Notes under the pieces: model-generated
Seen by the model: only the letters and a program-made list of their open reading frames with translations
What the model was told of the DNA's origin: nothing
Database searches by the model: none
In this document: positions 1-9,576 of the stretch, one piece after another
How positions within the stretch are numbered: the stretch's first letter is position 1
Layout of the letters: every line of letters begins with the position of its first letter
Position numbers and translations under genes: made by a program
Assembly (NCBI RefSeq): GCF_035978755.1
Contig: NZ_CP108414.1
Location: forward strand, 806,001-870,000
Direction of reading: 5' to 3'
From: Streptomyces sp. NBC_01298
Lineage (GTDB): Bacteria; Actinomycetota; Actinomycetes; Streptomycetales; Streptomycetaceae
DNA: 64,000 bases

Positions 1-1506
<1,506 letters not shown>

Positions 1507-1660
1507 TCACGGTGATCAGGAACTGCATGTAATGGAACATTTCTGGGGCACGGGAACCCGGTGACGGGCCCCGGTTTCACGGTCGTCCTGACGCCGGGGC
1601 GGTCACCGTCGCGGACGGTCTCACGTCCAGTCTCACGCTGCTCCGGACCGTTCCTGTCCC

Positions 1661-1689
1661 TTGGCTGTCAACGCGTCCGATCCTACGAT
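1661..1689 (+). promoter_or_regulatory. Putative sigma-70-type promoter of the Fur-family gene
   Basis: TTGGCT (1661-1666) and TACGAT (1684-1689) are separated by 17 bp in the 381-bp katG/fur divergent region, about 170 bp before the fur start codon. The rest of the gap (1480-1860) shows no gene. Family practice is that the repressor binds its own promoter, but no clean palindrome was found here. Confidence 0.45.
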
Positions 1690-1860
1690 GGACGCAATCC
1701 AAGTCAAGAACGACACCAACCCCGAATCGCGTCGGATCCCGGACCGCAGGCGGTAAGTTCCGGGACGTCCCCGCCGGGCCGTCCCGTCGAACCGCCCCGG
1801 CGAACCGCCGAACCGCCCTGCCGAACCCGTCCCCTCCGAAAGTGAAAGTGGTGAGCCTCT

Positions 1861-2271
1861 ATGAGTGACCTGCTGGAGCGGCTGCGCGAGCGCGGCTGGC
1901 GGATGACCTCCCAGCGACGCGTGGTCGCGGAGGTGCTCGATGGCGACCACGTACACCTCACGGCCGACGAGGTGCACGCCCGCGCCGTGGAACGGCTGCC
2001 CGAGATCTCCCGGGCCACCGTCTACAACGCCCTGGGCGAGCTGGTCTCCCTCGGCGAGGTCATGGAGGTCACCACCGACGGCCGGGCCAAACGGTACGAC
2101 CCCAACGCGCACCACCCGCACCAGCACCTGGTGTGTTCCGGCTGCGGCCTGATCCGGGACGTCCACCCCATCGGAGACCCGCTGGCCGGCCTCCCGGCCG
2201 CGGAGCGGTTCGGCTTCACGGTGTCCGGGGTCGAGGTCACCTACCGGGGACTCTGCGCCTCCTGCGCATGA
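1861..2271 (+). CDS. Fur-family peroxide-sensing repressor (CatR/FurA/PerR type)
   Basis: 136-residue metal-dependent repressor with a winged-helix N-terminal half (RGWRMTSQRRVVAEVL, recognition region ISRATVYNALGEL) and a C-terminal metal-binding half (HHPHQHLVCSGCG). The CSGCG pair near residue 95 and the C-terminal CASCA pair can form the structural Cys4 zinc site of the family. It faces katG, so the likely job is to repress katG until peroxide oxidises the sensor site. Streptomyces more often has furA and katG in one operon; the divergent layout here resembles catA-catR. The metal sensed cannot be told from sequence. Confidence 0.9.
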   Translation: MSDLLERLRERGWRMTSQRRVVAEVLDGDHVHLTADEVHARAVERLPEISRATVYNALGELVSLGEVMEVTTDGRAKRYDPNAHHPHQHLVCSGCGLIRDVHPIGDPLAGLPAAERFGFTVSGVEVTYRGLCASCA

Positions 2272-2275
2272 CACG

Positions 2276-2310
2276 GGCCGGGCCCGCCGCGCGATGCGGC
2301 GGGCCCGGCC
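2276..2310. terminator. Strong terminator-like hairpin after the Fur-family gene
   Basis: Perfect 15-bp inverted repeat (2276-2290 and 2296-2310) with a 5-nt loop, five bases after the fur stop codon. The MarR gene converges from the other side, so it can serve both directions. There is no U tract, as is common in Streptomyces. Confidence 0.75.
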
Positions 2311-2398
2311 GATTTCGCCCGTACGGGCATCCGCGCACGGCGCACGAGGTGGACGCCCGCTCCGCCCGGCACGGCGGGGCGCGGCACGCGGCCGGGCG

Positions 2399-2854
2399 TC
2401 AGCCCAGCTGGATGCCGGAGTCCGGCTGGGCGACCTTGAACAGCGCCCGCGCGATCACCGCGGCGTCCTCGTCGGTGAGGTGCGCGGAGAAGTGCTTCTG
2501 GATGCTGCGCATGTAGACCGGGGCCGTCGCCCGGTGGGCCTCGGCCCCCGCCGGGGTGATCACGGCCCAGGAGGACCGCTTGTCGTGCGGGTCGGGCAGC
2601 TTGTCCACGAGGCCCGCGCGCACCATCTCGTCGATCAGACGGCTGACCCGGGTGCGGCTGAGCACCACCCGGTTGGCCACCTCCTGCATGCGCAGCCCGT
2701 GCTCCCCCGCCGCTTTGAGCTCGAGCAGTACGTCGTACCACGTCAAGGGGATCCGGCCGTCGCGCTGCACGTCGCCCTCGATGGCGCGTACGGCGGTGTT
2801 GTGCGCGAGGAGCATCGCCCGCCACGCCTCGAGTCGATCATCCCGTTTGGTCAC
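2399..2854 (-). CDS. MarR-family transcriptional regulator
   Basis: 151 residues with the MarR winged-helix fold: dimerisation helix, then LTWYDVLLELKAAGEHGLRMQ, recognition helix region LSRTRVSRLIDEMVRAG, and the wing with the family motif DPHDKRSSWAVITPAG. It is divergent from a rhodanese-YceI operon with a dyad over the shared promoter, so it most likely represses that operon and itself. The ligand is unknown. No conserved redox Cys is evident, which argues against an OhrR-like thiol sensor. Confidence 0.9.
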   Translation of the reverse strand: MTKRDDRLEAWRAMLLAHNTAVRAIEGDVQRDGRIPLTWYDVLLELKAAGEHGLRMQEVANRVVLSRTRVSRLIDEMVRAGLVDKLPDPHDKRSSWAVITPAGAEAHRATAPVYMRSIQKHFSAHLTDEDAAVIARALFKVAQPDSGIQLG

Positions 2855-2892
2855 ACCGCGATCCTACTCCCATTGCGTGCGCCCGCACATAC

Positions 2893-2921
2893 TTGTTAAG
2901 GTGCGTGCGTACGCACTTATT
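2893..2921 (+). promoter_or_regulatory. Promoter with overlapping MarR-type operator
   Basis: The sequence from 2897 to 2919 is an imperfect dyad with arms taaggtgcg and cgcactta around tgcgta; its centre gtgcgtacgcac (2905-2916) is a perfect palindrome. A possible promoter TTGTTA-17 bp-CTTATT overlaps it completely, so bound repressor would block RNA polymerase. It lies between the MarR gene and the rhodanese gene. Confidence 0.6.
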
Positions 2922-2947
2922 GATCCTTGATTTTCGGAGGCTGGCAC

Positions 2948-3280
2948 ATGGCGGTTCAGAACCTCTCCCGTGACGAGGTCAAGCAGAAGCTCGACAGCGG
3001 CAAGGCCGCGGTCGTCGAGGCGCTGCCCGAGCAGTACTACAAGGAGGCGCACCTGCCGGGGGCGCTGCTCCTCCCCGTCGACGACGTCGACCAGCTGGCC
3101 CCCGGCCTGCTGCCCGACAAGGACGCCGAGGTCATCGTCTACTGCACCGGCACGACCTGCTCCAACTCGGGGATCGCGGCCGAGCGCCTCGCGGAGCTCG
3201 GCTACTCGAAGGTCTTCACCTACAAGGACGGCAAGGAGGACTGGATCGGGGGCGGGCTCCCGACCGAGTCCGGCGTCTGA
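2948..3280 (+). CDS. Single-domain rhodanese-like sulfurtransferase
   Basis: 110-residue cytoplasmic protein with one rhodanese domain. The active-site loop is YCTGTTCSNS, with the catalytic Cys first in the six-residue loop, and the domain ends in the typical GGLPTE segment. Such proteins move sulfane sulfur between thiols. The start at 2948 is preferred over an upstream ATG because GGAGG (2936-2940) lies seven bases before it. The gene is followed 35 bp later by yceI in the same direction and faces a MarR repressor, suggesting a small inducible stress operon. Confidence 0.9.
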   Translation: MAVQNLSRDEVKQKLDSGKAAVVEALPEQYYKEAHLPGALLLPVDDVDQLAPGLLPDKDAEVIVYCTGTTCSNSGIAAERLAELGYSKVFTYKDGKEDWIGGGLPTESGV

Positions 3281-3315
3281 GCACCACGCCCACACCCGAG
3301 CAGGAGGAACGGACG

Positions 3316-3894
3316 ATGACCAGTAGCGCGACATCCCCGACCCGCACCGTGGACGGGGTCGAGCTCCCGGCCGTGGGCGACTGGAAGGTCGACCCGGGGC
3401 ACGCCGAGGTCGGCTTCCTCGGCCGGCACTTCATGCTCACGAAGGTGCGCGGCCGGTTCACCGGCGTCGACGCCACCGTCTACATCGGCGAGCGGCCCGA
3501 GGACAGCAAGGTCACCGCGGTGATCGACATGGCCAGCGTCAACAGCGGGGACACGGCCCGGGACGACCACCTGCGGTCCGCCGAGTTCTTCGACGTGGCC
3601 GAGCACCCCCAGGCGACCTTCACCTCGACGTCGGTGAGCTGGAACGGTACGAGCGGCACGCTCGCCGGCGATCTCACGATCAAGGGGTTCACCCGCCGCG
3701 TGGAGCTCGACGTCGACTACCTGGGTCACGCCAAGGACCCGTGGGGCAACGACCGCACGGTCTTCTCGGCGCGCGGCAAGATCAACCGCGAGGACTGGGG
3801 CCTGACCTGGAACATGGCCCTGGAAACCGGCGGGTTCCTGGTCTCCAAGGAGATCGAGCTCTCGCTGGAGATCGAGGCGGTCAGGGAGGTCTGA
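3316..3894 (+). CDS. YceI-family lipocalin-like protein
   Basis: 192 residues with the YceI beta-barrel pattern: WKVDPGHAEVGFLGRHFMLTKVRG at the N-terminus, then DDHLRSAEFFDVAEHPQATF, then LTIKGFTRRVELDV. YceI proteins bind isoprenoid lipids or amphiphiles in a closed barrel. There is no signal peptide, so unlike the E. coli namesake this one is probably cytoplasmic, as in many actinomycete members. An AGGAGGAA site precedes the ATG. It is the second gene of the MarR-controlled pair. Confidence 0.92.
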   Translation: MTSSATSPTRTVDGVELPAVGDWKVDPGHAEVGFLGRHFMLTKVRGRFTGVDATVYIGERPEDSKVTAVIDMASVNSGDTARDDHLRSAEFFDVAEHPQATFTSTSVSWNGTSGTLAGDLTIKGFTRRVELDVDYLGHAKDPWGNDRTVFSARGKINREDWGLTWNMALETGGFLVSKEIELSLEIEAVREV

Positions 3895-3915
3895 CGTCCC
3901 GCACGTCGACCCGCC

Positions 3916-3947
3916 GGTCCCGGTACGGCCTCCGCCGTGCCGGGACC
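3916..3947. terminator. Bidirectional terminator hairpin
   Basis: Inverted repeat with arms ggtcccggtacggc (3916-3929) and gccgtgccgggacc (3934-3947), one mismatch and a 4-nt loop, between the convergent yceI and TetR genes. Confidence 0.7.
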
Positions 3948-3972
3948 ACCTCTGCCCGAACCTCCGTCCCGC

Positions 3973-4581
3973 TCAGGCCTCCAGGACCCGCCGCACCATC
4001 TCGCCGAGCGCGCCCCGGATCCGCCCGGGGGTGAAATCGCTTCTGCGCAGCGCCTGTTGGAGGTCCGCGTCGACCATGGCGAGCAGCAGGTGCGAGGTGC
4101 CCTGGGCGTCCAGCTCCGGCCGCGCCTCGGCCAGCAGGACGGACAGGTGGCGCTGCCACAGGCAGTAGGAGCCGATCTGGTACCGGACCCCGGGCGCGGT
4201 GGTCTCCGAGAGCCGCACCAGCTCCAGGTTCGTGTCGAGCAGGTCCAGGTACGTGTCGAAGAAGGCGGTGATCCGCGTGCTCGCGTCGGCTCCGGGGCCC
4301 AGGGGCGGCGGCCCGAACAGCATCCTGCCCTGGAGTTCGCTCTCCTGGGCGTCGAGCAGGGCCACGGCGAGCCCGGACTTGCTCCCGAACCGGCGGAACA
4401 GCGTTCCCTTGCCCACGCCCGCGCGCGCCGCGATGGCGTCGAGGGACACGTTCTCGACGCCGTGCTCGCCGAAGAGTTCGGCGGCGACCGCCAGGATGCG
4501 GTCACGATTTCGCGCCGCGTCCGCCCGCTCGCGGACCGGCTTCCGGATGAGTTCGGTCACTTCAGGTGACCCTCTGGTCAT
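3973..4581 (-). CDS. TetR-family regulator beside the nitroimidazole-type cluster
   Basis: 202 residues from the ATG at 4581. The N-terminal TetR helix-turn-helix is clear: RDRILAVAAELFGEHG, VSLDAIAARAGVGKGTLFRRFGSK. The C-terminal ligand domain is a generic helical bundle ending in MVRRVLEA. An upstream ATG at 4674 would add an Arg-rich tail unlike the family and was not used. It is divergent from the biosynthetic operon at 4939 with 357 bp between them, so it is a candidate pathway repressor, although no ligand can be inferred. Confidence 0.88.
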   Translation of the reverse strand: MTRGSPEVTELIRKPVRERADAARNRDRILAVAAELFGEHGVENVSLDAIAARAGVGKGTLFRRFGSKSGLAVALLDAQESELQGRMLFGPPPLGPGADASTRITAFFDTYLDLLDTNLELVRLSETTAPGVRYQIGSYCLWQRHLSVLLAEARPELDAQGTSHLLLAMVDADLQQALRRSDFTPGRIRGALGEMVRRVLEA

Positions 4582-4938
4582 GCTGTGTCTTCGTCCGTGA
4601 CGTCGTAGGTCCGTCGGTCGTCGCGAGTGTACCCATCTCGGACATCGCGCGCGCCTGGTGGGCAGCGACCACACCTAACCCCCAACTGCCGTTCTTCGCC
4701 GTTTGTTTGCTTGCCCGCGTGAACACCATGTGTCAGGGTCGTTGCCGAAACGGACCGCAGTCCGCTTACGGGGGACCACCATGACACAGCTCAAGGGCCG
4801 CCGCACTGCGTTCCCTTCAGGAGCCGGCCGCCCACGGGAGAGTTCCGTCAGCCCGAGCGGCAGCTGATCCCGCCCACAGCGAGCACAGCCGAGCGCGCAC
4901 CACTCCCCCTGGCACGCCCGCCCCCGACCGGAGGAAGC
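4582..4938. promoter_or_regulatory. Divergent promoter region between TetR gene and biosynthetic operon
   Basis: No gene is supported in this 357-bp gap. The TetR gene and the operon at 4939 must both be transcribed from here. No convincing palindrome or -35/-10 pair was found by eye. A GGAGGAAGC ribosome site sits just before 4939. Confidence 0.4.
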
Positions 4939-6123
4939 ATGACCACGCACCCCAGCCCGACCGGCCCGGACCATCAGCTCCTCGACCTGACCCAGCACGA
5001 GATCCAGGCGCTGCGCACCAGGTTCAACCTCGCCGACGCCCACACCCACCAGCAGCAGTCGGACAGCCAGCGCGAGATCGTCGCCCGGCTGCCCGAGCTC
5101 TGGTACGAGGCGGAGCGCGGCCTGCAGGCGACGGCCGAGGAGCGCTTCATCGAGGCCTTCTTCACCCTGCACCGCCAGGACACCGCCCTGGCCAAGAACA
5201 AGACCCTGCTGTCCTACGCCGCTTCGATCTCGACGATGGTCGCCGGCATGTACCTCAAGCGGCAGCGCAAGTCGGTCACGCTGGTCGAGCCCTGTTTCGA
5301 CAACCTCTACGACGTGCTGAACAACATGGGCGTGCCGATGTACCCGATCGAGGAGTCGGCGCTCCACGACCCGGACCGCATCTACTCCGAGCTCAAGCGC
5401 CTGGTCCGCACCGACGCCCTGTTCCTCGTCGACCCGAACAACCCCACCGGCTTCACGCTGCTCCAGCACGGCCGCAAGGGCTTCGAAGAGGTGGTCCGCT
5501 TCTGCAAGGACCACAACAAGCTGCTGGTCATCGACTTCTGCTTCGCCTCGTTCACGCTCTACGACGAGAAGCTCGCCCGCTTCGACGTCTACGAGCTCCT
5601 CGAAAGCTCCGGCATCTCCTACCTGGCCATCGAGGACACGGGCAAGACCTGGCCCGTCCAGGACGCCAAGGCGGCCATGATCACGGCCAGCGACGACATC
5701 CGCGAGGACGTCTACAACCTGCACACCAGCGTGCTGCTCAACGTCTCCCCCTTCGTGCTCACCATGCTGACCCAGTACGTCCGGGACTCCACCCGCGACC
5801 AGCTCGGCTCCGTCCGCGAGGTGCTCACCCAGAACCGCGAGGCGATACGCAAGGCCATCGACGGCACGATCCTGGAGTACCAGGAGCCCGTCGCCGGAGT
5901 GAGCGTCGCCTGGGCGCGCATCAACCACCCGGAGCTGACCGCGACCGAACTGCAACGGCTCCTGGCCGAGGCCGAGGTGTACGTCCTGCCCGGCCGGTTC
6001 TTCTACTGGAGCCAGCCCGACCGCGGCGAGGCCTTCGTCCGGTTCGCCCTCGCCCGCGACCCGCAGGTGTTCTCCGACGCCATGGCCCGGATGCGCGAGG
6101 TGCTCGACCGCCATGCCGTCTGA
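4939..6123 (+). CDS. rohP: PLP-dependent L-arginine oxidase/hydroxylase, MppP/RohP type
   Basis: 394-residue fold-type-I PLP enzyme that looks like an aminotransferase but matches the small group of O2-using arginine oxidases (MppP of enduracididine, RohP of azomycin biosynthesis). Diagnostic segments shared with MppP, as I recall it, are the N-terminal [10 protein letters not shown] (residues 29-38), which closes over the arginine substrate, the PLP lysine in IEDTGKTWP (Lys236), DPNNPTG (165-171) and the C-terminal [11 protein letters not shown]. Expected reaction: L-arginine plus O2 to 4-hydroxy-2-ketoarginine. First gene of a coupled operon; its stop overlaps the next start by 11 bases. 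The downstream aldolase and N-oxygenase favour RohP over MppP. Confidence 0.85.
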   Translation: MTTHPSPTGPDHQLLDLTQHEIQALRTRFNLADAHTHQQQSDSQREIVARLPELWYEAERGLQATAEERFIEAFFTLHRQDTALAKNKTLLSYAASISTMVAGMYLKRQRKSVTLVEPCFDNLYDVLNNMGVPMYPIEESALHDPDRIYSELKRLVRTDALFLVDPNNPTGFTLLQHGRKGFEEVVRFCKDHNKLLVIDFCFASFTLYDEKLARFDVYELLESSGISYLAIEDTGKTWPVQDAKAAMITASDDIREDVYNLHTSVLLNVSPFVLTMLTQYVRDSTRDQLGSVREVLTQNREAIRKAIDGTILEYQEPVAGVSVAWARINHPELTATELQRLLAEAEVYVLPGRFFYWSQPDRGEAFVRFALARDPQVFSDAMARMREVLDRHAV

Positions 6124-6625
6124 CACGCACGTCCGTGAGGAGTACGCCGACGCCGCGCTCTTCCTCGGCATGAACGGCGAGGACGAGGACGTACGCCGCG
6201 CCTGCAAGGCCTTCTTCGTGGAGCGGCTCGACGGCCGGATCGTCATGAGCCTGGAGCAGGTGGGCCGCTGCGACGACGTCATCTGGGGCTTCTCCCGCGA
6301 ACTCCAGGACGCCTACTACCCGTTCATGGACAACCTGCACACCGTGATGGACATCCGGCGGCTCGGCTACGAGGAGGCCGACGTCCTGCGCGCCACCGGC
6401 GCGGAGCTGCCCCGGTCCCTGCCGGTGCACGAGCGGCTGCTCCTCGGCATGGTCGAGGGCCGGGGTGGGCTGCTGCATACGGCCAGCCCGCGCCTCGCGG
6501 CCACGACCGGGTTCGCGCTGCGCGCCGTGGCCGACGCCGACGGACCGGAAGCCCGCTTCCCCGAGCCGCTGGAGAGCCTCTACCAGCAGTCCCTCGCCCT
6601 GCGCGTGCCCGCCCAAGCCCTGTGA
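6113..6625 (+). CDS. Small protein of unknown fold, candidate cyclase/dehydratase of the roh-type cluster
   Basis: 170 residues, no signal peptide or membrane segment and no motif I can assign. The N-terminal half has a pattern of acidic residues in helices ([20 protein letters not shown], later [18 protein letters not shown]) that resembles PIN-like or uncharacterised actinomycete proteins. It overlaps the arginine oxidase gene by 11 bases and lies 10 bases before the aldolase, so it surely works in the same pathway. The azomycin route needs one further step, closure and dehydration of guanidinoacetaldehyde to 2-aminoimidazole, and this is the only unassigned protein between enzymes of known type, so it is the best candidate for it. 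That assignment rests on context. Confidence 0.6.
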   Translation: MPSDTHVREEYADAALFLGMNGEDEDVRRACKAFFVERLDGRIVMSLEQVGRCDDVIWGFSRELQDAYYPFMDNLHTVMDIRRLGYEEADVLRATGAELPRSLPVHERLLLGMVEGRGGLLHTASPRLAATTGFALRAVADADGPEARFPEPLESLYQQSLALRVPAQAL

Positions 6626-6635
6626 CGGAGGACCG

Positions 6636-7415
6636 ATGATCACCGGAATGACCACCGCGCTCGTCACCCCGGTCGACGCGGCGGGCGAGATCGACGAGAA
6701 GAGCATGGCCCGCCTGATCGCGACCGTACGGCCTTACGCGGACGCCCTGTTGCCGGCGTTGAGCACCGGCGAGGGGGGCTCCCTGTCGGACCGTCAGTGG
6801 CGGGACACGCTGACCGCCGCCGTCCGGTACGCCGACGGGCTGCCCGTTCTCGCCGGCATCCTGCGGCCCACCACGGCCGGGGCCCTGGACCTGGCCCGCG
6901 GCGCGGGCGGGCTCGGCGCCGCCGCGGTCGTGGTCACCACCCCGTACGGGGCGGACGTGACCCAGGAGGAGATGCTCCGCCACTTCGAGGCCGTGGCCGC
7001 GGCCGGACTTCCCGTGATCGTCTACCACGAGTCGGCCGTCTCCGGGAACACCCTCGAACTCTCCACCCTGCTGCGCGTCTGCGCGCTGCCGGGGGTGGCC
7101 GGGGTCAAGGACTCCGCCGGGGAACCCGAGTTCACCCGCGCGCTGATCGCCGCCGGCCCGGGCGTGCCCGTGGTCCAAGGTCTCGAACACCTGCTGCTGG
7201 AGTCCGGGCCCGTCGCAGGCTGCGTCGTCGCGCTGGCCAATGTCGAACCCGAGCTCTGCAAGGCCCTGTTGACCGACCGCGGCGCGGACCGGGCGGCGCA
7301 GCTGCACGCCGCGTACGCACGGTACGGACTGGACCGGGACGACTGGTACCGCTCGCTGAAGACCGAACTGCTGCGGCGCGCCGTGATCGAGACCGACCGG
7401 GAGGTCCCGTGCTGA
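6636..7415 (+). CDS. Dihydrodipicolinate-synthase-family aldolase (4-hydroxy-2-ketoarginine retro-aldolase candidate)
   Basis: 259 residues of the class I aldolase DapA/NanA barrel, shorter than the usual 290-300. The Schiff-base lysine is in GVAGVKDSAGE and the catalytic Tyr in IVYHES. The usual GTTGE substrate loop is replaced by STGEGGSLS, so this is not the housekeeping lysine enzyme. In the pathway context it should cleave 4-hydroxy-2-ketoarginine to pyruvate and guanidinoacetaldehyde. ATG at 6636 has GGAGGA seven bases upstream. Its stop overlaps the GTG of the N-oxygenase gene. Confidence 0.85.
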   Translation: MITGMTTALVTPVDAAGEIDEKSMARLIATVRPYADALLPALSTGEGGSLSDRQWRDTLTAAVRYADGLPVLAGILRPTTAGALDLARGAGGLGAAAVVVTTPYGADVTQEEMLRHFEAVAAAGLPVIVYHESAVSGNTLELSTLLRVCALPGVAGVKDSAGEPEFTRALIAAGPGVPVVQGLEHLLLESGPVAGCVVALANVEPELCKALLTDRGADRAAQLHAAYARYGLDRDDWYRSLKTELLRRAVIETDREVPC

Positions 7416-8266
7416 ACGTGACACCGAAGCCCGCCAACAGCCCTGACAGCCCCGACAGCCCGCACAAGCGGCTGTTCCTCCACAACCGCGCCCTCCAGAC
7501 GTCCACCGTCCTGGCCCGGATCGAGGAGCTGGAGGCCGCCTGGATCGAGCCCCTCGTCGAGGACCTCGCCGACCGCACGCCGCCGCTCGCCGGCCGCGCC
7601 GAGTGGAAGGAGCGCCTGGACGGACTGCTGGCCCTGGAACGCGAGGGCAGCCCGGCCGGAAGCTATCTCGCCGAGAAGGCCACCCGGGCGCAGTTCGCGC
7701 ACGTGGTGCGGGAGTTCGCGCTCGACGGACTCACCGAGGCGCAGAACTTCTTCCCGGCGGTACCCCGGCTGCCGGTCCGGGCGCAGATGGCCGTGATACG
7801 GGTGCTCATCGACGAGTTCGGCTGCGGAAACCTCCAGCAGACCCACTCCAAGCTCTACCTCGACCTGCTCGCCGAACTGGGGCTCCCCCAGGAGCTGGAG
7901 AGCTTCCTCGACACCACCGGCGACGAGACGTACGCGTTCCTCAACGTCTTCTACTGGCTCACCCAGCGCGCCGCGGACGTCGAGTACTTCCTCGGCGCGC
8001 TCGCCTACCTGGAGGCGAGCATCCCCGACGCCTTCCGGGTGCAGGCGCGCGCCTGCGCCCGGCTCGGGATCGCGCGGGGCAGGTACTACACCGAGCACCT
8101 GCACATCGACACCTTCCACATGCGCGAGATGCAGACCGCGATCAAGGAGTACGAAGCGGCGCGCGGTCTCGACGCGACGAAGCTCTGGATCGGGGCGCGG
8201 CTGCTGTCCGGGCTGATCGGGGGCGCCTTCGACGCCGCCGTCGAGCGCGCGCGGGAGGTGGCATGA
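7409..8266 (+). CDS. rohS: Haem-oxygenase-like diiron oxidase, 2-aminoimidazole N-oxygenase (RohS) type
   Basis: 285 residues, all helical, of the haem-oxygenase-like diiron oxidase (HDO) family, which makes nitro, N-hydroxy and alkene groups with O2. Likely iron ligands are Glu110 (LTEAQNFF), Glu136 and His146 (DEFGCGNLQQTHSKLY) and a cluster in YYTEHLHIDTFHMRE (His230, His232, Asp234, His237). RohS converts 2-aminoimidazole to 2-nitroimidazole, and the surrounding genes fit that substrate. The GTG start at 7409 follows GGGAGG and overlaps the previous stop; GTG 7418 is an alternative. The next gene encodes a Rieske domain that could supply electrons. Confidence 0.82.
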   Translation: MLNVTPKPANSPDSPDSPHKRLFLHNRALQTSTVLARIEELEAAWIEPLVEDLADRTPPLAGRAEWKERLDGLLALEREGSPAGSYLAEKATRAQFAHVVREFALDGLTEAQNFFPAVPRLPVRAQMAVIRVLIDEFGCGNLQQTHSKLYLDLLAELGLPQELESFLDTTGDETYAFLNVFYWLTQRAADVEYFLGALAYLEASIPDAFRVQARACARLGIARGRYYTEHLHIDTFHMREMQTAIKEYEAARGLDATKLWIGARLLSGLIGGAFDAAVERAREVA

Positions 8267-9576
8267 GCGACGCCGTGCTGGAAGAACTGCCGGGCGACCG
8301 GGTGCGGGTCCGGGTCGCGGGCCGGGAGTTCGTGATCGACGCCGCCTGTACGCACCGGCTCGGCCGGCTCGTCCACGGTCAGGTCAACGCCCGCACCCTG
8401 CGCATCACGTGCCCGCTGCACGGCACCGGCTTCGACCTCGCCACCGGCTGCCCGGTGGCCAGCCCGTCGGCGGAGCCGCTGGCGGTGCACCACACGGGCG
8501 TGCTCGGGCAGTTGTACGAGCAGCAGGAGGTCTGGCTGCCCGCCTCCGAGCGGCTCCTCGAATGGGACGACGGCTTCCACGACCTGATGCTGGGCGACCG
8601 GCTGCGCATGGCCGCGTACAAGGCGGCGATCACCGAGGCCGTGCGACCGGGCGCCACCGTCCTGGACCTGGGGACCGGTACCGGCATCCTGGCCCAGTGG
8701 GCGCTGGAGGCGGGAGCGGCCCGGGTCTACGGCATCGACCTCAACGAGAAGATCCTCCGGACCGCGACGCGGCGGCTCACCGAAGCCGGGTTCGGGGACC
8801 GCTTCCATCCGCTGCGCGGGTTCTCCTTCGACATCGAGCTGCCCGAGCGGGTGGACCTGATCATCTCCGAGATCATGGGCAACCTCGCCGACAACGAGAA
8901 CTGCGTCGCGATCCTCGACGACGCCCGCCGCCGCTTCCTGCGGCCGGGCGGCGCGATGCTTCCGGTGGCCGTGGAGAGCTATCTCGTACCGGTCGCCGCG
9001 GAGGCGGCGCACACGGCGGTGCGCGACGGATCGCCGCAGGACGCCGGGGGTCCGGCCGAGTTCGCCGAGCTGCTGAAGGGGCGCGGGGCACGGGACGCCT
9101 TCGACCTCTACTACGACGCGATCATCCCCGTCGGCGGCCAGCTCTCGGCGCCGCGGCTCGTGCGCCGGTACGCCTTCGAGGGGACGCACGGCGCGCACGA
9201 GACCTCGTACGAGGTTCCGCTCGTGTACACCGTCCAGCGGGCGGGGCTGTTCACCGGCTTCAAGGGCTACTTCGTGGCCACCCTCTCGGACACGGTGGCC
9301 CTGGACATCTCCGGCGACGAGGTGGCGGCGCAGGATCCGCGGGCCCGTACGACCTCGGACAGCTGGAAGCACGCCTACCTGCCGGTGCGGGACGCCGTGC
9401 CGGTGCGGCCGGGCGACCGGATCGCGCTCACCCTCTCCAGGCGGCACCCGGCCGACAGCGGATCCGGATCCTTCGGGCAGGTCTACGCCTGGGAGGGCGC
9501 GGTCGTCTCCGGGGACGTCACCGTGGCCCGGTTCGCGCACAGCACCCGGCCCGACCAGGAAGGATCGATCCCGTGA
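8263..9576 (+). CDS. Rieske [2Fe-2S] domain fused to a PRMT-like SAM methyltransferase
   Basis: 437 residues with two parts. Residues 1-75 form a minimal Rieske domain with CTH (Cys29, His31) and CPLH (Cys50, His53), a complete cluster-binding set. Residues 95-437 are a class I methyltransferase of the protein-arginine-methyltransferase type: motif I VLDLGTGTGIL (133-143), then SEIMGNLADNE, which matches the double-Glu loop that holds a guanidinium, then a C-terminal beta-barrel. ATGA overlap with the N-oxygenase gene ties it to that enzyme. The Rieske part may feed electrons to the diiron site; the methyltransferase may act on a guanidine- or imidazole-containing intermediate or product. Both roles are inferred. 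Confidence 0.85.
   Translation: MSDAVLEELPGDRVRVRVAGREFVIDAACTHRLGRLVHGQVNARTLRITCPLHGTGFDLATGCPVASPSAEPLAVHHTGVLGQLYEQQEVWLPASERLLEWDDGFHDLMLGDRLRMAAYKAAITEAVRPGATVLDLGTGTGILAQWALEAGAARVYGIDLNEKILRTATRRLTEAGFGDRFHPLRGFSFDIELPERVDLIISEIMGNLADNENCVAILDDARRRFLRPGGAMLPVAVESYLVPVAAEAAHTAVRDGSPQDAGGPAEFAELLKGRGARDAFDLYYDAIIPVGGQLSAPRLVRRYAFEGTHGAHETSYEVPLVYTVQRAGLFTGFKGYFVATLSDTVALDISGDEVAAQDPRARTTSDSWKHAYLPVRDAVPVRPGDRIALTLSRRHPADSGSGSFGQVYAWEGAVVSGDVTVARFAHSTRPDQEGSIP

Noticed and set aside
4939..6123. Ordinary class I aminotransferase
   Set aside because: The N-terminal [10 protein letters not shown] segment and IEDTGKTWP lysine region match arginine oxidases of the MppP/RohP group, and the neighbours fit that role.
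4675..6282. 535-codon minus-strand frame over the arginine oxidase gene
   Set aside because: Shadow frame; the plus strand encodes a clear PLP enzyme with all motifs and a good ribosome site.
6636..7415. Housekeeping dihydrodipicolinate synthase (dapA)
   Set aside because: Short, lacks the GTTGE loop, and lies in a coupled biosynthetic operon.
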